64,000 bases of DNA from Pseudomonas sp. Os17 (GTDB lineage Bacteria; Pseudomonadota; Gammaproteobacteria; Pseudomonadales; Pseudomonadaceae), in assembly GCF_001547895.1 (NCBI RefSeq), contig NZ_AP014627.1, positions 1,863,501-1,927,500 of the forward strand, read 5' to 3'. Shown here piece after piece: positions 57,504 through 64,000 of the stretch; position 1 is the first letter of the stretch, and every line of letters starts with the position of its first letter. Both the position numbers and the translations under genes were made by a program. The notes under the pieces were generated by a model. The model was not told the origin of the DNA. It saw only the letters and a program-made list of their open reading frames with translations, and ran no database searches.

Positions 57504-57920
57504 CTACTGGCTGAAGGCGCCTTCGGACAGGTGAGTCTCGATGCTGACTTCACTGGTGGTCATCAGCTTGTGGATCGGGCAGCGGTCGGCCACCCGGTGC
57601 AACTCCTCACGCTGGGCGTCGGTGAGCACGCCCTTGAGGGTCAGTTTCACGTGCAGGGCGTACTTGCCTTGCTGTTCCTGGCTGTTGTCGTGCTTGAGCT
57701 CCACCGTGACGCCGGTGAGCGGGATGTTTTTCTTCTGTGCGTAGAGCTTGAGGGTCAGGGCCTTGCAGGCACCCAGGGCGGCATCGAAATAATCGTGGGG
57801 CTCGGGCGCGGTGCCTTCGCCACCGGCGTACTGGGGCAGGTCGGTGAACAACTGATGGTCGTCGACCTGGATGCTGTGGCGGAAACCTTCGCTGGACTCG
57901 GTATTGACGGTAATGGTCAT
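57504..57920 (-). CDS. OsmC family peroxiredoxin-like protein
   Basis: A 138-residue protein with the two OsmC cysteines, one in FDAALGACKALTLKLYAQKK and one in RVADRCPIHKLMTTSEVSIE. These reduce organic hydroperoxides. It lies 63 bp downstream from the pirin gene's start side, on the same strand, and may share a redox-stress role. The start at 57920 is chosen over a frame running 63 bp further. Confidence 0.9.
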   Translation of the reverse strand: MTITVNTESSEGFRHSIQVDDHQLFTDLPQYAGGEGTAPEPHDYFDAALGACKALTLKLYAQKKNIPLTGVTVELKHDNSQEQQGKYALHVKLTLKGVLTDAQREELHRVADRCPIHKLMTTSEVSIETHLSEGAFSQ

Positions 57921-58268
57921 GGCAAACCTCAGGCAGTGATGAATGTCGGATCGGGTGGTAAAGGTGCTGAAGTTATAGAGCATCGGCCGGCGCAGGCGTT
58001 CAGGTTTTTACTGGCGGTAGCCGATGGCCCGTTGGCACGCCGATGAATGTGCAAGCAGCGACGTCGCAGCGGGTTTCGAGGTGGAAGCTGTACTGTTTGA
58101 TCGGAAAATGTCGATTTTCTGTGAGCTGAATCGTTTTACTCTGAGGTATCGAAGTCATAGGGCGTTTTGATATCACGTTTTTGTCTTACGCAAATTTCCG
58201 CCGGCCCGATACCGTCTAAGAGCACCCTGCTGCAAGCTCTTGCAGCGCTCTAGGAAGGAGCCAAAGGA
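57921..58268. other. 348-bp divergent intergenic region between OsmC-like and chemoreceptor genes
   Basis: No credible ORF. A perfect hairpin GCTGCAAG-CT-CTTGCAGC (58229-58246) lies just upstream of the chemoreceptor Shine-Dalgarno (AGGAAGGAG). A GCCCGATA (58204-58211) loosely resembles the sigma28 -10 box, but I see no matching -35. Confidence 0.5.
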
Positions 58269-59894
58269 ATGAGTCTCAGAAGTCTCAACATCGCCCCCCG
58301 CGCCAGCCTGGGTTTTGGCTTGCTGGCGCTGATGGTGTTTGTCCTCGGCGCATTTGCCCTGATGCAGATGGCCAACATGCGCCAGCAGTCCGATGAGGTG
58401 GAAAGCAACTGGTTGCCCAGCGTCATGTCGGTGGGCGACATGAGCCAGGATCTGTTGCGTCTTCGCGCCCTGACCCTGCGCCTGCTGATCAATCGCGACC
58501 CCCAGGCCCTGGCCCAGAACGAGGCCAAGATCAAGGACATCAAGAGTGGCCTGGGCGTTGCCCAGGGGCGCTATGAGTCGCTGATCGTGCTGCCCCAGGA
58601 GCGGGTCCTGTTCGATCGCTTCAAGGACGTGGAGCAGCAGTACCTGCAGCGGCAGGCCCAGGTCATGGCCTTCTCCAGCCAGAATCAGCTGGAGGAGGCG
58701 GTCAAGGTGGTCAACGGTGAAATGAACCAGTTGGCCGATGAAATGGCCGCGACACTGCACGAGCTGATCGACTTGAACAAGCAAAGTGCGACCCAGGCCA
58801 CGGATCTGGCTCAGGCAGTGTTCAGCCAGTCGCGCGTCTGGGTGGTGGCGATGATCGTGGTGGCGGCCCTGGTGACCATTGGTCTGGCCTTGTTGTTGAC
58901 CCGCAGCATCGTCCTGCCGCTGGCGCAGTCCTTGCGCGTCGCCGAGGTGGTGGCCGGCGGCGACCTGACCGGAGACATCACGGTGATCGGCAAGGACGAG
59001 CCGGCGCGCCTGTTGCTGGCGCTCAAGGCCATGCAGCACAGCTTGCGCGAGACTATCCGGCGCATTTCCGATTCCTCCAGCCAGCTTGCCTCGGCTTCCG
59101 AGGAGCTCAGTTGCGTCACCGAGGATGCGACCCGGGGCCTGCATCAGCAGAGCCAGGAGATCGAACAGGCCGCCACGGCAGTGAATCAGATGACCGCCGC
59201 GGTGGAGGAGGTGGCGAGCAACGCGGTGGCTACTTCCGAAGCGTCCCGGGAGTCAGATCGGATCGCCCAGCACGGTCGCGAACAGGTGCATCAGACCGTG
59301 CTGTCCATCGAATCGCTGGCCGAGGATGTGACAGCCAATGCCAGTCAGGTCGAACAGCTGGCGCAGAAGGTCTACGGCATCAGCAAGGTGCTGGAGGTGA
59401 TTCGCTCCATCGCCGAGCAGACCAACCTGTTGGCCCTGAACGCGGCCATCGAGGCGGCGCGGGCCGGGGATGCCGGGCGCGGCTTCGCGGTGGTGGCCGA
59501 TGAAGTGCGGGCCCTGGCCCATAGGACCCAGCAGTCGACCCAGGAAATCGAGCAAATGATCGGCGGTATCCAGCAGGGCACCGATCAGGCGGTCAGCTCC
59601 ATGCAGCAGAGCAATAGCCGCGCCCATTCGACCCTGGAAGTGGCCAAGGCGGCGGGGCAGGCGCTGGAGGAAATCGCTTCGGCCTTCACCCTGATCAACG
59701 AGCGCAACATCGTGATCGCCAGTGCCTCGGAGCAACAGGCGGCGGTGGCGCGGGAAGTGGACCGCAACCTGATGAACATCCGCAACCTGGCGTTGCAGAC
59801 CTCGGCCGGGGCCAATCAGACCAGCGCGGCCAGCCAGGAACTGTCGCGGCTGGCGGTGGACCTGAACAGCATGGTGGCGCGTTTTTCCGTCTGA
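58269..59894 (+). CDS. methyl-accepting chemotaxis protein (4HB-type sensor)
   Basis: A 541-residue chemoreceptor. It has a membrane helix (about 13-33), a periplasmic four-helix-bundle-like domain (about 34-187) with [20 protein letters not shown], a second membrane helix (about 190-210), HAMP ([20 protein letters not shown]) and a cytoplasmic signalling domain with the conserved tip [37 protein letters not shown]. The ligand is unknown. A strong Shine-Dalgarno AAGGAG precedes the ATG. A terminator follows. Confidence 0.95.
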   Translation: MSLRSLNIAPRASLGFGLLALMVFVLGAFALMQMANMRQQSDEVESNWLPSVMSVGDMSQDLLRLRALTLRLLINRDPQALAQNEAKIKDIKSGLGVAQGRYESLIVLPQERVLFDRFKDVEQQYLQRQAQVMAFSSQNQLEEAVKVVNGEMNQLADEMAATLHELIDLNKQSATQATDLAQAVFSQSRVWVVAMIVVAALVTIGLALLLTRSIVLPLAQSLRVAEVVAGGDLTGDITVIGKDEPARLLLALKAMQHSLRETIRRISDSSSQLASASEELSCVTEDATRGLHQQSQEIEQAATAVNQMTAAVEEVASNAVATSEASRESDRIAQHGREQVHQTVLSIESLAEDVTANASQVEQLAQKVYGISKVLEVIRSIAEQTNLLALNAAIEAARAGDAGRGFAVVADEVRALAHRTQQSTQEIEQMIGGIQQGTDQAVSSMQQSNSRAHSTLEVAKAAGQALEEIASAFTLINERNIVIASASEQQAAVAREVDRNLMNIRNLALQTSAGANQTSAASQELSRLAVDLNSMVARFSV

Positions 59895-59920
59895 GCCGCT
59901 GGCGCCGGAAAATGGCAGGC

Positions 59921-59952
59921 AAAAAAAAGCCCCGAACCGGTCGGGGCTTTTT
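59921..59952. terminator. bidirectional intrinsic terminator
   Basis: AAAAGCCCCGA, ACCGG and TCGGGGCTTTTT. It lies between the convergent chemoreceptor and fabB genes; A and T runs on both sides suit either strand. Confidence 0.9.
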
Positions 59953-59973
59953 CATGTCGCGAAGCGGCGAGGC

Positions 59974-61194
59974 TTACTTGCCCTGCCAGCGCTTCAGCAC
60001 CAGGGTGGCGTTGGTGCCACCGAAGCCGAAGCTGTTGCTCATCACGGTGTTGATGGTGGCGTCTTCGCGAGTCTTGGTCAGGATCGGCATGTCGGCCACT
60101 TCCGGGTCCAGCTCGTCGATGTTGGCCGAACCGGCCATGAAGTTGCCTTCCATCATCAGCATGCAGTAGATCGCTTCGTGAACGCCGGCGGCGCCCAGGG
60201 AGTGACCCGACAGGCTCTTGGTGGAGCTGATGGCTGGAGCCTTGTCGCCGAACACTTCACGCACGCCTTTCATTTCCGCGACGTCGCCGACCGGAGTCGA
60301 GGTGCCGTGGGTGTTCAGGTAGTCGATCGGGGTGTCGACAGTGGACATGGCCATCTGCATGCAGCGGATAGCGCCTTCGCCGCTTGGGGCCACCATGTCG
60401 TAGCCGTCGGAAGTGGCGCCGTAGCCGACGATTTCCGCGTAGATCTTGGCGCCACGGGCCAGAGCGTGTTCCAGCTCCTCGACCACCACCATGCCGCCAC
60501 CGCCGGCGATGACGAAACCGTCACGCTTGGCGTCGTAGGCGCGGGAGGCTTTTTCCGGGGTTTCGTTGTACTGGGTGGACAGGGCGCCCATGGCGTCGAA
60601 CAGGAACGACTGGGTCCAGTGCTCTTCTTCACCGCCGCCGGCGAAGACGATGTCCTGCTTGCCCATCTGGATCTGTTCCATGGCGGTGCCGATGCAGTGA
60701 GCACTGGTCGCGCAGGCAGAAGCGATGGAGTAGTTCAGGCCCTTGATCTTGAACGGTGTGGCCAGGCAGGCGGAAACGGTGCTGCTCATGGTCCGCGTGA
60801 CGCGGTATGGGCCAACGCGCTTGACGCCTTTCTCGCGCAGGATGTCCAGCGCTTCCATCTGGTTCAGGGTCGAGGCACCACCGGAACCGGCGATCAGGCC
60901 GGTACGCGGGTTGGAGACTTGTTCTTCGCTCAGGCCGGAGTCGGCGATGGCGTCTTTCATGGCCAGGTAGGCGTAAGCCGCCGCGTGGCCGACGAAGCGA
61001 TAGATCTTGCGATCGATCAGTTCTTCGAGGTTCAGGTCAATGGAGCCGGAAACCTGGCTACGCAGACCCATTTCGGCATATTCCGGGTTGAAGCGGATGC
61101 CAGGGCGACTTGCACGCAGGTTAGCGGAGACGGTCTCTTTGTCATTGCCCAGGCACGAAACAATGCCCAGACCAGTGATAACGACGCGGCGCAT
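59974..61194 (-). CDS. fabB: 3-oxoacyl-ACP synthase I FabB
   Basis: A 406-residue condensing enzyme needed for unsaturated fatty acid elongation. The catalytic triad is visible: Cys in [20 protein letters not shown], His in [13 protein letters not shown] and His in [18 protein letters not shown]. It lies 11 bp downstream of fabA, the usual Pseudomonas fabAB operon, which diverts intermediates to cis-unsaturated chains. Confidence 0.98.
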   Translation of the reverse strand: MRRVVITGLGIVSCLGNDKETVSANLRASRPGIRFNPEYAEMGLRSQVSGSIDLNLEELIDRKIYRFVGHAAAYAYLAMKDAIADSGLSEEQVSNPRTGLIAGSGGASTLNQMEALDILREKGVKRVGPYRVTRTMSSTVSACLATPFKIKGLNYSIASACATSAHCIGTAMEQIQMGKQDIVFAGGGEEEHWTQSFLFDAMGALSTQYNETPEKASRAYDAKRDGFVIAGGGGMVVVEELEHALARGAKIYAEIVGYGATSDGYDMVAPSGEGAIRCMQMAMSTVDTPIDYLNTHGTSTPVGDVAEMKGVREVFGDKAPAISSTKSLSGHSLGAAGVHEAIYCMLMMEGNFMAGSANIDELDPEVADMPILTKTREDATINTVMSNSFGFGGTNATLVLKRWQGK

Positions 61195-61205
61195 GCGGAT
61201 AACCC

Positions 61206-61721
61206 TTAGAAGTTGTCAGTGGAGGTAAACACGCCGACCCGGAGGCCTTCGGCGGTGTAGATTTCGCGGCCGTCAACGCTGACCGAGCCATCGGCGATGG
61301 CCATGTTCAGCTTGCCCTTGAGCACGCGCTTGATGTGAATGTTGTAGGTGACCTTTTTCGCCGTCGGCAGAACCTGGCCGAAGAACTTCACTTCTCCCGA
61401 ACCCAGGGCGCGACCGCGGCCCGGCAGGCCTTGCCAGCCGAGGAAGAAACCGACCAGCTGCCACATGGCATCCAGGCCCAGGCAGCCCGGCATCACCGGA
61501 TCGCCTTCGAAGTGGCAAGCGAAGAACCACAGGTCTGGAGTGATATCCAGCTCAGCGACCAATTCACCTTTACCGTACTTGCCACCCTCTTCGCTGATAT
61601 GGGTGATGCGATCCACCATCAGCATGTTGGGGGCGGGCAGTTGCGCGTTACCTGGGCCGAACAGCTCACCGCGACTGCAGCGCAGCAGGTCTTCCCGAGT
61701 AAAGGCGTTTTGTTTGGTCAT
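61206..61721 (-). CDS. fabA: 3-hydroxydecanoyl-ACP dehydratase/isomerase FabA
   Basis: A 171-residue hotdog-fold enzyme that introduces the cis double bond at C10. The active-site His is in [20 protein letters not shown] and the Asp in [13 protein letters not shown]. Length matches the family. It heads the fabAB operon. A CTTGTTCACT sequence about 140 bp upstream (61861-61870) resembles one arm of the DesT operator known in P. aeruginosa. Confidence 0.98.
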   Translation of the reverse strand: MTKQNAFTREDLLRCSRGELFGPGNAQLPAPNMLMVDRITHISEEGGKYGKGELVAELDITPDLWFFACHFEGDPVMPGCLGLDAMWQLVGFFLGWQGLPGRGRALGSGEVKFFGQVLPTAKKVTYNIHIKRVLKGKLNMAIADGSVSVDGREIYTAEGLRVGVFTSTDNF

Positions 61722-61968
61722 GCGAGCTCCTCAATAGTCCCGTGCGGCAGGGTTGGGCAATCTTCCCGGCCGATCGAAGCGTTCATGCCTCGAGCCGGCA
61801 GCCTACTCATAGACTATTGCGTTGTAGTGAAAGTCACAGCGCCAAGGGTATGAAAGTACACTTGTTCACTGAAATTTTTTTTGAGGGCCTTTTCAGGGCC
61901 CCGTCGGGTGCCTAAGACTGCCGCACTTTCGCCCGTCACGCCAGTCGCACCTGTTGGAAAATAGCCTG

Positions 61969-63870
61969 TTACTGCACCCAACGTTGGAGAATCTGCTGCA
62001 GATCCGCACGCTTGAACGGCTTGGCCAGGTAGTCGTTCATGCCCGCTGCCAGGCAGGCTTCGCGGTCGCCCTGCAAGGCGTTGGCGGTCAGAGCGATGAT
62101 CGGCAGATCGGCGCAGCCGGGCAATTGGCGGATCTGCCGGGTGGCTTCATAACCATCGACCAGCGGCAGTCGGCAATCCATCAGAATCGCCTCGAAAATC
62201 AGGCTCTCGGCGCTGCGCACCGCCTGGGCCCCGTCGGTGACGATGCTCACGGTGAAGCCCAGGCTGCGCAGCATGGCCTGGATCACGGTCTGGTTCACCG
62301 GGTTGTCTTCCACCAGCAGCACATTGCGGCCCTCGCCCTGGTGAGCGGCGGTGCTGACGCGTGGTGCCAGCACCGGCAGGCTTTGCTGGAACAGCGCCAG
62401 GGGGATCTCCAGGGTGAACACCGAGCCACGGCCTTCCTCGCTCTGGGCCCGCAGGGTGCCGCCCATGCGTTCGGCCAGGGTGCGGGCAATGGGCAGGCCC
62501 AGGCCGGTGCCGCCATACCGCCGGGAAATGCTGCTGTCGGCCTGCTGGAATGCATCGAACATCAGCTCCAGGCTGGCGGGGCTGATACCGATTCCGCTGT
62601 CGCGCACCGCACAGGTGAACCACAGGAGCTCATGATCCAGGGCCTGCCACTGGGCCTCGATGATCACGCTGCCTTGTTCGGTGAACTTCAGGGCGTTGCC
62701 GATCAGGTTGACCAGAATCTGCCGGATCCGCGTCGGGTCGCCCTTGACCTGCAGCGACTCCATGCCCGGTGGCAGGCGCAGTTGCAGGTCCAGGCCGCGC
62801 TGCAGGGCGCTGTGCTGGAAGGCCTGGGCCGAGCTGCCGATCAGTTCGGCGAGGTTGAACGGGATGTGTTCCAGCTCCAGGGCCGAGCGTTCGATGCGCG
62901 AGAAATCGAGGATGTCGTTGATCACCTTCAGCAGGTGTTCGGTGGACTCCGAAGCCAGCGCCGCGTATTCGCTCTGCTCCTGGGTCATCTCGGTGGTTTC
63001 CAGGAGCTGCAGCATGCCCAGCACGCCGTTCATCGGGGTGCGCAGTTCGTGGCTCATCATCGCCAGGAAATCCGATTTCGCCTTGTTCGCCCGTTCCGCT
63101 TCCTCCCGGGTCTGGATCAGTTGCGACATGGCCTGTTGCTGCTCGCGGCTGGCCAGCTCCAGGCCGGCGGCGAGGTTGTTGATGTGGCGTGCCAGATTGC
63201 CCAGCTCGCCGTCGTCGACAATCGGCAGCGGCGCCTTGAAGTCGCCTTCCTGGATCGCCTTGACCGCGTTACCCATGGCGCTGATGGGTTGCGCCAGGCC
63301 GGCAGCCAGGCGCCGTGCGAGGAGGAAGGTGAAGAGCAGGGCGAACAGGGCGAGGATCGCGGCCTTGAGGAGAATTTCCTGCTGGCGCTGGCTGAAGGCG
63401 TCGTTGGACATGCCGACAATGACCCGTCCCAGATACCCGTCACCCTGGGGCCCGAGGCTGGTCGGGTCGTCTTCCAGGAAGTCGTTGTGCACCTGGATGC
63501 GCTGCAAGCGCACCGGCGCCTGGAACACCTTGATCTGTTGCGCCTGTTTATGAGTGGCAGACGGTTGCTCGACATACACCAGGATGTTGTTGGCGCTGTC
63601 CTGGACCTCCAGAAAGTGCACGTGGGGCGTGGCCAGGGTGGCCTGCAACAGGCTTTCCAGGCCTTCGTTGTTGCCGGAGATCACGCCGTACTCGGTGGCT
63701 GGCGCCAGCTGGTTGGCAATCAGTTGGCCGGTGTGGTTGAGCTCCTGGCGCAGGTCCTGAATGCGCACGAAGGTGAAGAAGCTGATCAGCAACAGGGTCA
63801 GGAGCAAGGCCGGGCCGAGGCTGATGAGCTGCGTGCGGGTGTGGATGTCCCATCGGCGACGCAATTTCAT
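61969..63870 (-). CDS. hybrid sensor histidine kinase (PA1611-like)
   Basis: A 633-residue inner-membrane hybrid kinase. It has a membrane helix (about 14-36), a periplasmic sensor (about 37-165), a second helix (about 168-186), HAMP (about 188-240), and HisKA with the phospho-acceptor His274 in [15 protein letters not shown]. The ATPase domain has N-box [12 protein letters not shown] and G boxes DSGIGIS and [10 protein letters not shown]; the C-terminal receiver has Asp565 in [12 protein letters not shown] and Lys617. No HPt domain, so it needs an external phosphotransfer protein. In P. aeruginosa the kinase beside fabA is PA1611, which interacts with RetS and affects Gac/Rsm output; I infer orthology from position and domains. 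Confidence 0.9.
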   Translation of the reverse strand: MKLRRRWDIHTRTQLISLGPALLLTLLLISFFTFVRIQDLRQELNHTGQLIANQLAPATEYGVISGNNEGLESLLQATLATPHVHFLEVQDSANNILVYVEQPSATHKQAQQIKVFQAPVRLQRIQVHNDFLEDDPTSLGPQGDGYLGRVIVGMSNDAFSQRQQEILLKAAILALFALLFTFLLARRLAAGLAQPISAMGNAVKAIQEGDFKAPLPIVDDGELGNLARHINNLAAGLELASREQQQAMSQLIQTREEAERANKAKSDFLAMMSHELRTPMNGVLGMLQLLETTEMTQEQSEYAALASESTEHLLKVINDILDFSRIERSALELEHIPFNLAELIGSSAQAFQHSALQRGLDLQLRLPPGMESLQVKGDPTRIRQILVNLIGNALKFTEQGSVIIEAQWQALDHELLWFTCAVRDSGIGISPASLELMFDAFQQADSSISRRYGGTGLGLPIARTLAERMGGTLRAQSEEGRGSVFTLEIPLALFQQSLPVLAPRVSTAAHQGEGRNVLLVEDNPVNQTVIQAMLRSLGFTVSIVTDGAQAVRSAESLIFEAILMDCRLPLVDGYEATRQIRQLPGCADLPIIALTANALQGDREACLAAGMNDYLAKPFKRADLQQILQRWVQ

Positions 63871-64000
63871 GGGCGTTGCTCTCCTTCACTCAGTTGGCGC
63901 GCGACGGCTTGCGGGTCGATTTCCTCGATGCCCAGTGAGCGTGCCACCTGTGGATTGCTCAGTACTTTGAAGGCCGCCGGGTACAGTGCCCGGGGCCAGC
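63867..64000 (-). CDS. C-terminal fragment of a gene upstream of the hybrid kinase
   Basis: This gene runs off the right edge and only its last 44 codons are visible: a stretch [20 protein letters not shown] followed by [11 protein letters not shown]. The stop overlaps the kinase ATG (ATGA), so the two are in one operon. The ending resembles that of periplasmic phosphate/phosphonate-type binding proteins placed before sensor kinases, but the fragment is too short to assign. Confidence 0.6.
   Translation of the reverse strand, partial: WPRALYPAAFKVLSNPQVARSLGIEEIDPQAVARQLSEGEQRP

Noticed and set aside
58181..58211. Possible sigma28 promoter before the chemoreceptor gene
   Set aside because: GCCCGATA is one insertion away from the GCCGATAA box, but no matching -35 is found at the correct distance.

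Overview
This 64 kb window is chromosomal DNA of a Pseudomonas, most likely from the P. fluorescens complex (P. protegens / P. chlororaphis type). The GC content is high. Gene order matches the core Pseudomonas layout as I remember it: the end of the chemotaxis/flagellar cluster followed by ccm, the glyoxylate carboligase cluster, gltA-sdhCDAB-sucAB-lpd-sucCD-brnQ, htpG, and fabAB beside a hybrid kinase. Pseudomonas REP-type repeats lie between genes. I see no rRNA, tRNA, CRISPR array, prophage, transposase or integrase, so this is mostly conserved core genome.

Layout. 1-3.2 kb: the end of a chemotaxis/flagellar cluster (two CheW-domain proteins and a DUF2802 protein), convergent with a FliK-like protein and a small FlhB C-terminal-domain protein. 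3.3-10.3 kb: the complete cytochrome c maturation operon ccmABCDEFGHI, trailed by a lipoprotein (10.3 kb) and an unrecognised membrane protein (10.8 kb). 12-18.6 kb: accessory genes (LysR regulator, MFS exporter, periplasmic DUF5666-like protein, Rid-family protein, sulfate-binding protein, K+ channel, urea transporter). 18.7-26.7 kb: glyoxylate assimilation genes gcl-hyi-glxR-ttuD-pyk, all on the minus strand. Together they can take glyoxylate through tartronate semialdehyde, glycerate, 2-phosphoglycerate and PEP to pyruvate. A GlcG/HbpS-like gene diverges from gcl and a TetR regulator lies beside it. 26.9-35.8 kb: envelope and transport genes (DUF808 protein, mlaA with an alpha/beta hydrolase, a GH17 glucan enzyme, a betaine-type binding protein, and DUF485-actP for acetate uptake).

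36.1-49.2 kb is the TCA cycle block: gltA diverges from sdhCDAB-sucAB-lpd-sucCD, which supplies citrate synthase, succinate dehydrogenase, 2-oxoglutarate dehydrogenase and succinyl-CoA synthetase. Both gltA and sdh have good sigma70 promoters. The sdh, sucA and sucC leaders each hold strong hairpins; those before sucA and sucC fit the position of the published Pseudomonas sucA-II and sucC RNA motifs. 49.6-60 kb: brnQ, small membrane proteins, two thioesterases, htpG with a sigma32-type promoter, a dienelactone hydrolase family protein, pirin and OsmC-like stress proteins, and a chemoreceptor. 60-64 kb: fabA-fabB and a hybrid sensor kinase that resembles the RetS-interacting PA1611.

The points most worth a second look are: a 261-bp element of nested inverted repeats with no ORF (33572-33832); an A7 run that puts the Shine-Dalgarno-supported start of sdhC out of frame; the structured TCA leaders; paired TTGTATACAA palindromes between gcl and the glcG-like gene; and a Rid protein that lacks the usual active-site arginine.
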